Positions 17,323 to 26,557 of a stretch of 48,882 bases of DNA are shown piece by piece. A program made the translations under genes and the position numbers. Below the pieces are notes generated by a model that did not search any database, had not been told where the DNA came from, and worked only from the letters and a program-made list of their open reading frames with translations. The stretch is taken from positions 1 through 48,882 of the forward strand of contig DATEHZ010000066.1 in NCBI GenBank assembly GCA_035279385.1, given 5' to 3'. Origin of the DNA: DATGJX01 sp035279385. GTDB taxonomy: Bacteria; Vulcanimicrobiota; Vulcanimicrobiia; Vulcanimicrobiales; Vulcanimicrobiaceae. The first letter of the stretch is position 1. Each line of letters opens with the position of its first letter.

Positions 17323-18783
17323 GTGCGCATCTTCACCGCCGCAATCGTGACCGAGACGAACACGTTCTCGCCGATTCCGACGGGATTGCAGGCATTCGAG
17401 CTCCACGGCATTCAGCACGGCCGCCGCGGGCCGATTCGGCCGACCAGCGAACTCGCCGCGATGGTGCGCTGGCGCGAACTGGCAGAGCGGGACGGGCATA
17501 CGGCGATCGAAAGCGTCGCTGCCGTTGCCGAACCCGCCGGCCCGACGGTGCGGGGCGTCTACGAAGCCCTGCGCGGCGAATTGCTGGACGATTTGCGCAA
17601 CGCGCTTCCGGTCGACGCGGTACTGCTCTTTTTACACGGCGCAATGGTCGCGCAAGGCTGCGATGATTGCGAGGGCGATGTTCTCGCGCGCGTCCGCGAG
17701 ATCTGCGGCGAGGAGACGATCGTCGGCGCCGAATTGGATCCGCATGCGCATCTTACTTCCGCGATGCTGCAGCACGCAACGCTGCTGGCAGCGTACGACG
17801 AGTATCCGCACACCGACATCGTCGCACGCGGCGAGGATCTGTACCGGCTTTGCATCGCCGCGGCTCGCAAAGAAATTCGTCCGGTTATGCGCGCGTTCGA
17901 CTGCCGCTTGGTGGGGCTCTTTCCGACGAGCGGGCCGGTCATGCGGCAATTCGTGGACAGACTCAAATCCGCACGCAACGGGCGCGTCCTTTCATCGAGC
18001 CTTATCCACGGTTTTCCGTGGGGTGACGTACCGGACGGCGGTGCAAAGTGCTTGGCAATCACCGACGCGGATGCCTCGCTGGCACAGGAGACGGCGAACG
18101 CGTTCGGCCGCGAGTTTTACGCGATGCGTGAGTCCGTGCAGATAGCCGCTCTGCCCATCGATCGCGCGCTCGACGCCGCGCTCGCCTCGGTGCGAACGCC
18201 GGTCGTGCTCGCGGACGTTGCCGACAATGCCGGAGGAGGCGCTCCGGGCGATAGCACATTTCTGCTGCGTAGAATGATCGAACGCAACGTGACGGACGCG
18301 GTCAGCGGCGTCTATTACGATCCGCAAGCAGTGCAGCTCTGTTTCCAGGCCGGTGAAGGCGCCGTGCTGGATCTGCGGTGCGGCGGAAAACTTGGTACGG
18401 CCTCCGGTGCGCCGCTCGATTTGCGCGTCACGGTGCGCCGGTTATCCGAGCATCACGCGCAGGATTCGATGGACGATTCCGGACCGTCGCCGCTGGGCGC
18501 GGCCGCGTGGGTGGATGCGGGCGGCGTGCAGATCGTTCTTGCCTCGGTCCGCGGCCAGGTCTTCGCTCCGAACGCGTTTACGGACCTCGGCATTGCGCTG
18601 GATCGCGCCCGGGTTATCGTCGTCAAATCGTCGCACCACTTCTGGGCGAAATTCGCGCCGATTGCCGGCGCGATGATGCACGTCGATTCGCCCGGCGCGC
18701 TGCAACTCGACTTTGCCGCAATTCCGTACGAGAAGCGCGCCCCGGACTATTGGCCGCGCACCGCGGAGCCGTTTGCGTCATGA
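17323..18783 (+). CDS. M81-family metallopeptidase (MlrC-like)
   Basis: 486 residues. The start RIFTAAIVTETNTFSPIPTG and the central motif ELDPHAHLTSAM are characteristic of the MlrC/M81 family, as are YDEYPHTDIVARG and DVADNAGGGAPGDSTF. MlrC of microcystin degraders cleaves linear peptides that contain D-amino acids such as D-Glu and D-Ala; most family members are uncharacterised. There is no signal peptide, so it should act in the cytoplasm. The start is GTG at 17323, 16 bases after the serine hydrolase. Its last codon overlaps the following start (ATGA). A role in digesting imported peptides with D-residues fits the operon. Confidence 0.92.
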   Translation: MRIFTAAIVTETNTFSPIPTGLQAFELHGIQHGRRGPIRPTSELAAMVRWRELAERDGHTAIESVAAVAEPAGPTVRGVYEALRGELLDDLRNALPVDAVLLFLHGAMVAQGCDDCEGDVLARVREICGEETIVGAELDPHAHLTSAMLQHATLLAAYDEYPHTDIVARGEDLYRLCIAAARKEIRPVMRAFDCRLVGLFPTSGPVMRQFVDRLKSARNGRVLSSSLIHGFPWGDVPDGGAKCLAITDADASLAQETANAFGREFYAMRESVQIAALPIDRALDAALASVRTPVVLADVADNAGGGAPGDSTFLLRRMIERNVTDAVSGVYYDPQAVQLCFQAGEGAVLDLRCGGKLGTASGAPLDLRVTVRRLSEHHAQDSMDDSGPSPLGAAAWVDAGGVQIVLASVRGQVFAPNAFTDLGIALDRARVIVVKSSHHFWAKFAPIAGAMMHVDSPGALQLDFAAIPYEKRAPDYWPRTAEPFAS

Positions 18784-19670
18784 TCGTCGGCAGCATCGAC
18801 GATTTGCCCGAAGGCTTCACACTTGGGAACGTGCCGCGCGCACCGATGCCCTCGGAGGTGTTGCTGTGCCGCCCCGAGTTTTTCGAAGTTCGCGAGGTGA
18901 AGAACGCGTTCATGGACGGGCGCGTCGGAACGGTCAACCGCAGTACGGCGATGCTGCAATGGGAGAGGCTGCGCGAAACCTTCGAACGATGCGGCGTGCG
19001 CACGCAGGTGCTGCCTGCGGTGCCGGATTGCGAGGACATGGTGTTCACCGCAAATCCGAGCTTCAACGGACGCGCGTCCGACGGCCGCAGGACGTGCGTA
19101 CCCAGCCGCATGGCGTTCGCCTCGCGCGCGCCGGAGGTTGACGCCCATCGCCGCTGGTTCCAAGAAAACGGCTACGCGATCGCGGAGATGCCGGAAGCCG
19201 TCGAGCGATTCGAAGGCGGCGGCGATGCGATTTGGCATCCGGGACGCGCGCTCATCTGGGCCGGTGCCGGTGCGCGCACGTCGGCCGCCGCGCACGAAGC
19301 GCTCAGCGGTATTTTCAACGTCCCCGTCATCAGTCTGCAGCCTACGGATCCCCGGTTCTACCATTTCGACACGTGCTTCTGCGCGCTGAGCGAGCGCGCC
19401 GTCATGATCTTCGCGCAAGCGTTTGACGCGCCCGCGCTCGCGCTGATCCATCATCTGTTCGACGTCGTCATTCACGTCGACGAATCGGACGCCGAAGGCT
19501 TCGCGTGCAACGCCGCCGCGTTCTTCGGCACCACGGTCGTCATCCAAAAAGGGGCTGCGCGCACGATCGCGCAGTTGCGAAACCTCGGATTTCGAGTCTG
19601 CGAAGTGGAAACGGGCGAGTTCATGAAATCCGGCGGCAGCGTGTTCTGCATGAAAGGCGAACTGCACTAA
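18780..19670 (+). CDS. dimethylarginine dimethylaminohydrolase-like amidinohydrolase
   Basis: 296 residues of the guanidino-group-modifying superfamily. The acidic motif is FEGGGDAIW, the catalytic His is in FYHFDTCFC, and the nucleophilic Cys is Cys290 in GGSVFCM. The N-terminal VLLCRPEFFEV and FTANPSFNG are also typical. DDAH splits methylated arginines to citrulline and methylamines; relatives are arginine deiminases and amidinotransferases. The true acceptor in this operon is uncertain; modified peptides or arginine derivatives are possible. Start and stop overlap the M81 gene (ATGA) and the PBP4-type gene (TAATG), giving tight coupling. Confidence 0.85.
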   Translation: MIVGSIDDLPEGFTLGNVPRAPMPSEVLLCRPEFFEVREVKNAFMDGRVGTVNRSTAMLQWERLRETFERCGVRTQVLPAVPDCEDMVFTANPSFNGRASDGRRTCVPSRMAFASRAPEVDAHRRWFQENGYAIAEMPEAVERFEGGGDAIWHPGRALIWAGAGARTSAAAHEALSGIFNVPVISLQPTDPRFYHFDTCFCALSERAVMIFAQAFDAPALALIHHLFDVVIHVDESDAEGFACNAAAFFGTTVVIQKGAARTIAQLRNLGFRVCEVETGEFMKSGGSVFCMKGELH

Positions 19671-21247
19671 TGCGATATTCTTTCGGCGCCGCGTTCTTCT
19701 CGGCGTGCCTGCTCGTACAATCTGCGGCGCTTGCCGCGCCGCAAAGCAAGATGGCGCGCGACGTCGAGTCGATTTTGGCCCGCCCATCCATGCACGCATC
19801 GCAGCTCGGCATCGCGTTCTACGATCTCGACGCCGGGCGCATCCTGTACCAGCGGGACGCGGGCAAGTTTTTCGTCGCGGCGTCGACCACGAAGGTGCTG
19901 ACGGAGAGTACCTCGCTCGCACTGCTCGGGCCGGACTACCGCTTCACTACGGCCGTGTATCGCAGCGGGACGATCGACGCGAACGGCGTTTTGCACGGAG
20001 ACGTCGTGCTGCGCGCGTCGGGCGATCCGAATATTTCCGGCCGCATTCAGCGCGACGGTACGCTGGCCTTTGAGAACGAAGATCACGCGTACGGCGGCAG
20101 CCCCGACACCAAAGCCGTGCCGGGCGATCCGCTTGCCGTGCTGCGCGATCTGGCGAAACAGATCGCAGCTCACGGGATCAAGAGCGTCATCGGCAGCGTG
20201 CTGGTCGACGACTCGCTCTTCCCCGACGCTACGCAAGAACTCGGCACGGGGACGAACGTCGCGCCGATTGCGGTCAACGACAACGTGATCGACGTCACCG
20301 TGAGCGCCGGCGCAAAACCCGGAGATCCGGTGCGCGTCTCCGTTTCACCCGTAACGCCATACGCGAACTTCGTGAGCACGGCAGTGACCGGGGCCGCGCA
20401 TTCCGCCAACACGATAAATATGCCGACGGACGTCGAAGACGCCTCGGGCAGCCGCAGCGTGACGATTACCGGCTCCTTCCCGCTCGGCTCGCACCCGGTG
20501 CTCTACGCCTATCCGGTTCCCTCGGCGCGCGTCTTCGCGCAGGTTGCGTTTGCGCAGGCGCTTGCGGATGCGGGAGTTCGCATCGCCCGATCGCCGGACA
20601 AGGCGCCCGTCGATCCCAAAGTGCTTGCCGCGGCATACACGCCGGCCAACGAGATCGCCGCGCACCAATCTCCGCCGCTCTCCGAAGACGTGAAAATCAC
20701 GCTCAAGGTCAGCGACAATCTGCACGCGGCGATGATGCCGTATCTGTGGGGCGCGCTGCTCGCGCACGACACGACCGATCCGCAAGCGGCGGGCTTCAAA
20801 CTGGAAAACGCCTTTTTGAAACGCGCGGGGTTCAATCCGCTCGACTTCGTGCAGAACGACGGCGAAGGCGCGAACGCGTTCTTCCAGCCCGCGCAGATGG
20901 TACGTTTTCTTGCCTACGTCCGGCAGCAGCCGTTCTATCCGTACGTCTTTGCGGGACTGCCGGTGCTAGGCGTGGACGGCACGCTCTTCAACATTCAAAC
21001 GCATTCGCCGGCAGCCGGCAAAGTTCACGCCAAAACCGGAACGAACGGCACGACCGATCTGCTCAACGCAAACCGCTTATTCTTGAGCGGCAAAGGACTG
21101 CTCGGGTACATGACCTCGCGCAGCGGCCGCCATCTCGCGTTTTGCATCTACGTGAACAATTTCGGCGCGGCGCCCTCGCAAGACGTCATGCAATCCGCAG
21201 GCCAGATTGCCGGCGAAATCGCGAGCGACGGATACGTCGATCTCTGA
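19670..21247 (+). CDS. dacB: D-alanyl-D-alanine carboxypeptidase/endopeptidase (PBP4, peptidase S13)
   Basis: 525 residues with a signal peptide (about 1-22, ending ALAA). The penicillin-binding motifs are STTK (Ser72, Lys75), SDN in KVSDNLHAAMM, and KTGT in VHAKTGTNGTTD. The large insert between the first two motifs is diagnostic of class C low-molecular-weight PBPs such as DacB/PBP4. These enzymes remove terminal D-Ala and cut D-Ala-mDAP cross-links in the periplasm. The start overlaps the preceding TAA (TAATG). As the end of the DgcA-like operon, it could release murein peptides for reuse. It converges on the membrane serine hydrolase with a 3-base gap. Confidence 0.93.
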   Translation: MRYSFGAAFFSACLLVQSAALAAPQSKMARDVESILARPSMHASQLGIAFYDLDAGRILYQRDAGKFFVAASTTKVLTESTSLALLGPDYRFTTAVYRSGTIDANGVLHGDVVLRASGDPNISGRIQRDGTLAFENEDHAYGGSPDTKAVPGDPLAVLRDLAKQIAAHGIKSVIGSVLVDDSLFPDATQELGTGTNVAPIAVNDNVIDVTVSAGAKPGDPVRVSVSPVTPYANFVSTAVTGAAHSANTINMPTDVEDASGSRSVTITGSFPLGSHPVLYAYPVPSARVFAQVAFAQALADAGVRIARSPDKAPVDPKVLAAAYTPANEIAAHQSPPLSEDVKITLKVSDNLHAAMMPYLWGALLAHDTTDPQAAGFKLENAFLKRAGFNPLDFVQNDGEGANAFFQPAQMVRFLAYVRQQPFYPYVFAGLPVLGVDGTLFNIQTHSPAAGKVHAKTGTNGTTDLLNANRLFLSGKGLLGYMTSRSGRHLAFCIYVNNFGAAPSQDVMQSAGQIAGEIASDGYVDL

Positions 21248-21250
21248 CGT

Positions 21251-23230
21251 CTAAAAGTTCGTGACGAAATTCGTGAGGCCGAACGCGAGGAAAAACCAGA
21301 TGCCGTAGAGCGCGGCGAGCGCGACGATGACCTCGCCCGTGCGCACGAACCAGCCTCCAGGGCCGTGCGCAACGCGCAGACCCGTTTCGGCGATCATCGC
21401 AATGCCGCCGATGATTGCGAGCACGCCGGCAACGTACAGAACCACGATCTTCGTTACGAACGACGACTGCAGCAGCGCGTTCTGGTCGGAGAGCAGCACG
21501 ACCCATCCGGCAAGCGTCGCCAAAAAGAGGATCGCGCCCAGACGCGCGGCCAGATGGATCCATTTTTCCGCGCTCGTGAGTTCGAGGCGCAGTCCCAAAC
21601 GCCGCCGAGCGATCCAGCCGCCCAAACGAATGAGCAGCGAGATGATGAGGATCGCGACGAAGCAGAGCAGCATCGGTTTGAGCGCACCGAGCGACGTCAG
21701 TCCGTCGACGCGCTGAAAGATAAAGACGGGAATGAAGTCGTCGCTCGTCCACGAGACCACGCGCCCGCTCGCGTCCGCGTTGAATTTCAGGTGCGCCTGA
21801 CCGCCGACTTCGCGGTAATAGAGCGGCCCGACTTCACGCCAGCGAAGCGGGTTGCCGGCCGGATCGGTGAGCATGCTCACTTCGAGCGTGCCGTCATCTC
21901 GCGCCGAGACGCCTACTTGGTCGAGCGCGTAGACGAATCGCAGCGCGCGTTCCTCGCGGCGGCTGCTCTGATACCAGCCGGCAACGCGCGCGGCGTCGCG
22001 CTCGGGATGCGCTACGTCGTGCTCCGTTGAGGGCGTGTACGGAAAGTACCGGTCGAGAAACGCCCGGAAAATCTGCGTACGCACGTCTTCAACGGCGCCG
22101 TTTTTCCCGGCGCTGTTGAACGACATGAAGATTCCGACGTGCGCTTTGGGCAGCAGGTGCAGATCGCTGTGAAAAACGCCGGTATCGCCGCCATGGCCGA
22201 CGATCGTCCGTCCGTTACGGTTCTCCTGATAAAAACCGAGATCGTATCCGTTCATTCCCGGCGCTGGAGCGACTTGCAGCGTGAACATCTGCGCGATCGT
22301 GGCGGGTTTGAGCATCGAGCGGCCGTCGTAACTGCCGCCGTTCAAGTACGCGATCATGAAGTGCGCCATGTCGGTGACGCTCGCCGTCGCCGCACCGGCG
22401 GGCGCGGCTTCCACGAGTTCGAACGGTGTGGGCTTTTGCGCCGACGCCGCCGTGTAGCCGTCCGCCATGAGCGGCACGAGATTCGCCGGCAGCGGCTGCT
22501 CGAACGTCGAGTGAGTCATTCCCAGCGGCTTGAAGATGTGCTCCGCCACGTACCGATCGAACGGCTGTCCGGAGACGCGCTGAACGATATATCCCGCAAG
22601 CGCTGCGCCGTAATTCGAATACGCGATGACCGTACCCGGTGGAAATATTCTGTCGGGAACGTGCTCTTTGAGATACGCGTCGAGCGGATACAACCGGCTC
22701 GGTTTGTCTACGAACAGGTCGCGTATGACCTCTTCGAATCCGCCGGTGTGGGTCATCAGATTGCGTACCGTGATGGGTTTGCCGTACTTCGGCGGAATCT
22801 TGAAATCGAGATAGGTGTTGACGTCCGCGTCGAGGTTGATTTTACCGGCCTGCACCAGCTGCATGACCGCCGTCCACGTAAAAAGCTTCGAGACGGAACC
22901 GGGCCGGAAGAGCGTGCGATCCGGAATGACCGGCGTGCGTTTGGCGACGTCCGCGTAGCCGTAGCCTTTGGTGAACACGATCTTGCCGTCCTGAACGACG
23001 ACGACGCCCGCGCCCGCGATGTCGGCGCGGCGGATGGCGTAGGGTACGAGCCCATCGAAAAACGGCTGAAGGTCCGCTGCGCGCAGCGCGGCCGCCGCAT
23101 GCCGCGGCGGTGCAATCGTCGCGGCGTGCGCCGGAGCGGCAAGCGCCGCGCAGAGAACCAGGCCGATCACGGCAAGGAGACCGCGGCGGATACTTTGCCG
23201 GTGTGCCGCGCTTGTGCAATGGCGTTCCAC
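21251..23230 (-). CDS. membrane-anchored serine hydrolase (beta-lactamase family, PbpE-like)
   Basis: 659 residues. An N-terminal signal sequence (to about residue 36) is followed by a beta-lactamase-fold domain with SVSK (Ser112, Lys115), YSN in VIAYSNYGAAL, and HGG in TIVGHGGDTG. After a beta-rich linker, the last 150 residues contain about four hydrophobic helices (MLLCFVAILIISLLI and others), so the catalytic domain is held on the membrane. This resembles PbpE/AmpH-type proteins with a C-terminal membrane domain. The GTG start at 23230 is supported by a strong GGAGGAGAG site; the gene therefore overlaps the dgcN-like gene by 64 bases in another frame. Last gene of the regulator operon. 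Confidence 0.9.
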   Translation of the reverse strand: MERHCTSAAHRQSIRRGLLAVIGLVLCAALAAPAHAATIAPPRHAAAALRAADLQPFFDGLVPYAIRRADIAGAGVVVVQDGKIVFTKGYGYADVAKRTPVIPDRTLFRPGSVSKLFTWTAVMQLVQAGKINLDADVNTYLDFKIPPKYGKPITVRNLMTHTGGFEEVIRDLFVDKPSRLYPLDAYLKEHVPDRIFPPGTVIAYSNYGAALAGYIVQRVSGQPFDRYVAEHIFKPLGMTHSTFEQPLPANLVPLMADGYTAASAQKPTPFELVEAAPAGAATASVTDMAHFMIAYLNGGSYDGRSMLKPATIAQMFTLQVAPAPGMNGYDLGFYQENRNGRTIVGHGGDTGVFHSDLHLLPKAHVGIFMSFNSAGKNGAVEDVRTQIFRAFLDRYFPYTPSTEHDVAHPERDAARVAGWYQSSRREERALRFVYALDQVGVSARDDGTLEVSMLTDPAGNPLRWREVGPLYYREVGGQAHLKFNADASGRVVSWTSDDFIPVFIFQRVDGLTSLGALKPMLLCFVAILIISLLIRLGGWIARRRLGLRLELTSAEKWIHLAARLGAILFLATLAGWVVLLSDQNALLQSSFVTKIVVLYVAGVLAIIGGIAMIAETGLRVAHGPGGWFVRTGEVIVALAALYGIWFFLAFGLTNFVTNF

Positions 23231-24255
23231 AGTTTCTCTCCTCCATGACGAATGGGATCGTCGGCAGGCAGTTTCGTTTCACGCTGGACGTCTTCGATCG
23301 CCCGCGCAGCCGCCGCCGCGTCGAGCGCGGAGGTGTCGAGCGCAATGGCGGCAACGCGCGCCGGTTTCACGTGCGCGAGAATACGCTCGTGCGCCGCGAT
23401 GAGCGCGGGAAGACTCGGAATCGCATGCTCGTATCCGTCGAGATGCGTGCTGTTCGGGCGGTGACACAGCAATAACGCGTCCGGCGCGGTTCCGTAGAGC
23501 AAACCGAACGTCACCGGCGCGTATGCCGGATGGAAAATCGAGGCTTGTCCTTCGACGAGCAGCACCTCGCTCTGCGGCGAGGCACCCAGCACCAGTTGCT
23601 CGGCGGCGCCGGTGACGAAATCCGAGACGACCGCGTCGACCGCGATGCCCCAGCCGGCAATCATGATGCCGGTCTGTCCGGTCGCAATGAACTCCGCTCG
23701 CGCGCCCGCGCGGCGGGCAGCCCGCTCGATCTCGAGCGTCGCCGTCATCTTGCCGACGGCGCAGTCGCTGCCCACTGCGAGTACGACGTGCTGCGGCACC
23801 TTGTACGCCGCACCGCTGAAGATTGGAATGGGTCCCGGTGCGCGTACGTCCCAGAGCCGAGCGCCGCTCTTGCTCGCGCGTTCGACGAACTCGGCGTCGC
23901 CGTTCAAAAATTGGTGAAGTCCGTTGACGATCTCGAGTCCCGCGTCGATCCCCGCGAGCACGAACGCGCGCAGCATCGGCGGGAGGGCGCCGCCATGCGT
24001 GGCGACGCCGATCAGCAGCGAGGTTGGGTGGTATGCCAACGCCTCCGCCACGCTTGCAACGACCGCCGCATCGCATTCAAGCGCCGGGACGACGTCGCGC
24101 ACGCGCCTGCCCGCGTACTTCGAGTCGACGACGACCGCCGTCTCCTCGGGCCGAAAACGCATGACTCCGTACGCCGTCTTGCACGCCGAATAGTCGGAAA
24201 GAAATCCTTCGGTAAGGACAGCGTATCGCCGCTGGCGGCGAGGTTCGTGGAGCAT
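23167..24255 (-). CDS. dgcN: DUF1611 protein, D-glutamate N-acetyltransferase DgcN-like
   Basis: 362 residues. It has the DUF1611 layout: an N-terminal domain (YAVLTEGFLSDYSACKTAYGVMRF, VVDSKYAGRRVRDV, GVATHGGALPP) and a P-loop domain with GSDCAVGKMTATLEIE, then ATGQTGIMIAGWG and LVEGQASIFHPAY. Characterised DgcN acetylates D-glutamate, after which DgcA racemises the product, so a DgcA-like gene 7 kb away is meaningful. The ATG at 24255 was preferred because AAGG stands about 9 bases before it and the family starts here; ATGs at 24303-24294 would add up to 16 unusual residues. It lies between the binding lipoprotein and the membrane hydrolase, overlapping the latter. Confidence 0.85.
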   Translation of the reverse strand: MLHEPRRQRRYAVLTEGFLSDYSACKTAYGVMRFRPEETAVVVDSKYAGRRVRDVVPALECDAAVVASVAEALAYHPTSLLIGVATHGGALPPMLRAFVLAGIDAGLEIVNGLHQFLNGDAEFVERASKSGARLWDVRAPGPIPIFSGAAYKVPQHVVLAVGSDCAVGKMTATLEIERAARRAGARAEFIATGQTGIMIAGWGIAVDAVVSDFVTGAAEQLVLGASPQSEVLLVEGQASIFHPAYAPVTFGLLYGTAPDALLLCHRPNSTHLDGYEHAIPSLPALIAAHERILAHVKPARVAAIALDTSALDAAAAARAIEDVQRETKLPADDPIRHGGEKLWNAIAQARHTGKVSAAVSLP

Positions 24256-24278
24256 TGAAGAGCCTTCCGGAAGGCGTG

Positions 24279-24296
24279 AGCGAAATATCGTCATCA
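24279..24296. promoter_or_regulatory. candidate regulatory word upstream of the dgcN-like gene
   Basis: AGCGAAATATCGTCATCA matches AGCAAAATATCGTCATGA at 15161-15178, at the start of the DgcA-like gene, in 16 of 18 bases. Here it lies 24-41 bases upstream of the dgcN-like start. Both copies are on the plus strand although the genes point in opposite directions. Confidence 0.3.
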
Positions 24297-24336
24297 TCGC
24301 CATTTTTTTGGCGACGACGCTTTCGTTACACGGCGC

Positions 24337-25926
24337 CTAGCCCGGGCCCTTCCGCCCCCGCAGCGACCATCTCGCGACCGAGTTGAACGACGAGAGCAGC
24401 GGCCGATCGTAGTGCTCCAAGACCGTGGGAATGACGTCTATATCGCTGGCTTGGCACAAAAAGAAGTACGGGAGATCGCGAGCAACCGCGGTTTGAACGG
24501 AAGCGTACAGGCGGCTGCGGGCGCCCCGTTCGTACACGGAGGACGCGCTCTGCAACGCGCGGTCGACCGCCGCATCGCAGTAGTGGGCATGGTTGAAGCC
24601 CGTCGGGCTTTGCTGGTCGCAGGCGAGCAGCCACGCGGCGTCCGGATCGTAGTTGGAGTGAAAATCGTAGAGCTGCAGCTGGTAGCGGCCTTGCATGATC
24701 GGTCCGTCGTTTGCCATGTACACCTCGCGCGCGTAGCGTTTGAGGGTAACGTCGACGCCGATCGCCGATTCGGCCTGCGCTATCGCGGTCGCCAGCTGCG
24801 CGGTGATCTGCGATCCGGCGGGAAATGCGAGTTGCAGCTGCAGGCGTCTTCCGTGCAGCAGCTCCCTCGCCAGCCGCGGATCGTAGGGCAGACGATCCGC
24901 GCCCGGATCGTATGCCCACGTGAAGAGACCGCGCAGTCCCGTCTGCGGATCGTACACGCCGTGACTGATCTTGCGCACGATGCTCTCGCGATCGATCGCC
25001 AGAGCCAGCGCGCGCCGCACGTTCGCCTCGCGCAGGACGGGATCCGACAAGTTGAAGGAGATGGCGTAAAAGTACGGGATGGGTGTCACGATGACGCGGT
25101 GCGCCGGAAGCGCGCGCAGCTGCGAGATGCGCGCGGCGTCGAGCGAGAACGCCGCGTCCAGCTCTCCGGTTTGCAGTTCGTTCACGATGGTCGAGGGATC
25201 GTGCACGAACGGCAGCACGAGCCGCTGCACCGGCGGCTTTCCGCGATAATAGCGCGGGTTGGCGTCCAGCACGAGGCGGTCGCCGCGCACCCAGCTCGCA
25301 AGCGCGTACGGCCCGGAACCGATCGGCCGTTCATTGAACGGCACGTTGTTCAGACTCGTATATTTTGCCAGCACGTGCGCCGGAAGAATCGGATAATTGC
25401 TGTCGCCGCCGAAAAACAGCGGAACGATCGGCGCATAGGCGCGCCTGAGCCGAATCACCACCGTGTACGGATCGGGCGCCGAGATTGCAGCGATTTTATC
25501 GTAGCCGAACCGTTCCGGAAGCGAATTGGCCGGGTTCATGATCGCACGGTACGTGAAAAGCACGTCGCGCGAGGTGAGCGCGGCGCCGTCTTGCCAGCGA
25601 ACGCCGCGGCGAAGATGAAACGTGACGCGTTTTCCGTCCGCGGAGACGCCGCCGTTTTCGGGCGTCGGAACCTGCAGCGCGAGGTCCGGGACCATGCTCC
25701 CCTCGGAATCATAGTTGGTGAGATAGCTGTACAGCAGCTCGCTCACCGCATAGGCGATGGGGCCCTCCAGTAACAGCGGGTCGAGCGAAGCGGGCTCTTG
25801 CGCCAGCGCAACGCGCAGTTCGTTCGCGTGCCCGGCCGCGAGCGAACCTCGGCGGCTCGCGCAGCCGGCAAGCGGCAGAACGGCGCACAAAAGCAGCGCG
25901 CACAGCGCGCGCGTACGGCGCCGCAT
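24337..25926 (-). CDS. peptide-type solute-binding lipoprotein (SBP family 5)
   Basis: 529 residues. A lipoprotein signal (MRRRTRALCALLLCAVLPLAGC) leads into the family 5 binding fold: LRVALAQEPASLDPLLLEG, WQDGAALTSRDVLFTYRAIMNPAN, GSGPYALASWVRGDRLVLDANPRYY and NVRRALALAIDRESIVRK are all standard. It should capture peptides in the periplasm for an ABC importer. No permease or ATPase gene is adjacent; OppD/F-type ATPases occur at 8-10 kb. The ATG overlaps the regulator stop by one base (TGATG), so it is translated with the XRE-cupin gene. Context suggests peptides with D-residues, but the ligand is not shown by sequence. Confidence 0.92.
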   Translation of the reverse strand: MRRRTRALCALLLCAVLPLAGCASRRGSLAAGHANELRVALAQEPASLDPLLLEGPIAYAVSELLYSYLTNYDSEGSMVPDLALQVPTPENGGVSADGKRVTFHLRRGVRWQDGAALTSRDVLFTYRAIMNPANSLPERFGYDKIAAISAPDPYTVVIRLRRAYAPIVPLFFGGDSNYPILPAHVLAKYTSLNNVPFNERPIGSGPYALASWVRGDRLVLDANPRYYRGKPPVQRLVLPFVHDPSTIVNELQTGELDAAFSLDAARISQLRALPAHRVIVTPIPYFYAISFNLSDPVLREANVRRALALAIDRESIVRKISHGVYDPQTGLRGLFTWAYDPGADRLPYDPRLARELLHGRRLQLQLAFPAGSQITAQLATAIAQAESAIGVDVTLKRYAREVYMANDGPIMQGRYQLQLYDFHSNYDPDAAWLLACDQQSPTGFNHAHYCDAAVDRALQSASSVYERGARSRLYASVQTAVARDLPYFFLCQASDIDVIPTVLEHYDRPLLSSFNSVARWSLRGRKGPG

Positions 25927-26537
25927 CAGTACATGCGACCCGTCGTTATGGAAATAATCGAGGCCGGCCGCGGTGAATCGTTGCGAACGCGGTGCCGGTA
26001 CGCGGCCGAGAAGACGCAGCATTCCTGCTCGCTCATCGGATAGTCGACGCCGTCGACGACCACGACGACCTCGCCCTGCGTGACGTAGACGACGTCGATG
26101 CCTTCGTGACTGATCTCGTCCTTGAACTTGCTATGCGGCGCGAGATCCACCAGAACCAGATCCACGTCTATCCCGGTCAGATGCAGCGCTTGGTATTTGA
26201 CGCCGCGTCCGCGATTGATCGTCGTTCGGCTCTCCTTGCCGACGAAATTCGGACGCGAGAGCTTCGAGGTGAAGCCGAGAAACGAGCCGAGATCGTACTC
26301 GAAAAACGCGGCGAGCCGTGCGAGCCGGCCCAGCGAAATATCGGATTCGCCGCGTTCCACGGCGCGGATGAACGACTCGGAAAGATCGCTCTTTTCGGCC
26401 AGTTCGCGCACGCTGACGTTGCGCTGCTCGCGTAAGCGCTGAAGGATGCGCCCGACGTCGGGCACCGACCCGTCCGTGGGCGGCCGGTTCTCTTGGGCAG
26501 CGGCCTTCTCGGCTCGCGGTTTTGCCGGTCGTTTCAT
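25926..26537 (-). CDS. XRE-family regulator with cupin sensor domain
   Basis: 203 residues. A helix-turn-helix of the XRE/Cro type lies at about residues 28-86 (ILQRLREQRNVSVRELAEKSDLSESFIRAVERGESDISLGRL is its core, given here in abbreviated reading). A cupin barrel at about 125-195 contains SHEGIDVVYVTQGEVVVVVDG and YRHRVRND. Such proteins sense a small ligand in the cupin and often control uptake or catabolic genes, including those for amino acids. It is the first gene of the operon with the binding lipoprotein, DgcN-like and membrane hydrolase genes, and it is divergent from the TonB receptor across 137 bases that hold repeated AAATTTCG words. Confidence 0.92.
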   Translation of the reverse strand: MKRPAKPRAEKAAAQENRPPTDGSVPDVGRILQRLREQRNVSVRELAEKSDLSESFIRAVERGESDISLGRLARLAAFFEYDLGSFLGFTSKLSRPNFVGKESRTTINRGRGVKYQALHLTGIDVDLVLVDLAPHSKFKDEISHEGIDVVYVTQGEVVVVVDGVDYPMSEQECCVFSAAYRHRVRNDSPRPASIISITTGRMY

Positions 26538-26557
26538 GGAGCGGTATTTCGCTCCGC

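Noticed and set aside
24412..25773. 453-codon plus-strand frame opposite the binding lipoprotein
   Set aside because: Shadow of a conserved family 5 binding protein; Arg/His-rich with no recognisable motif.
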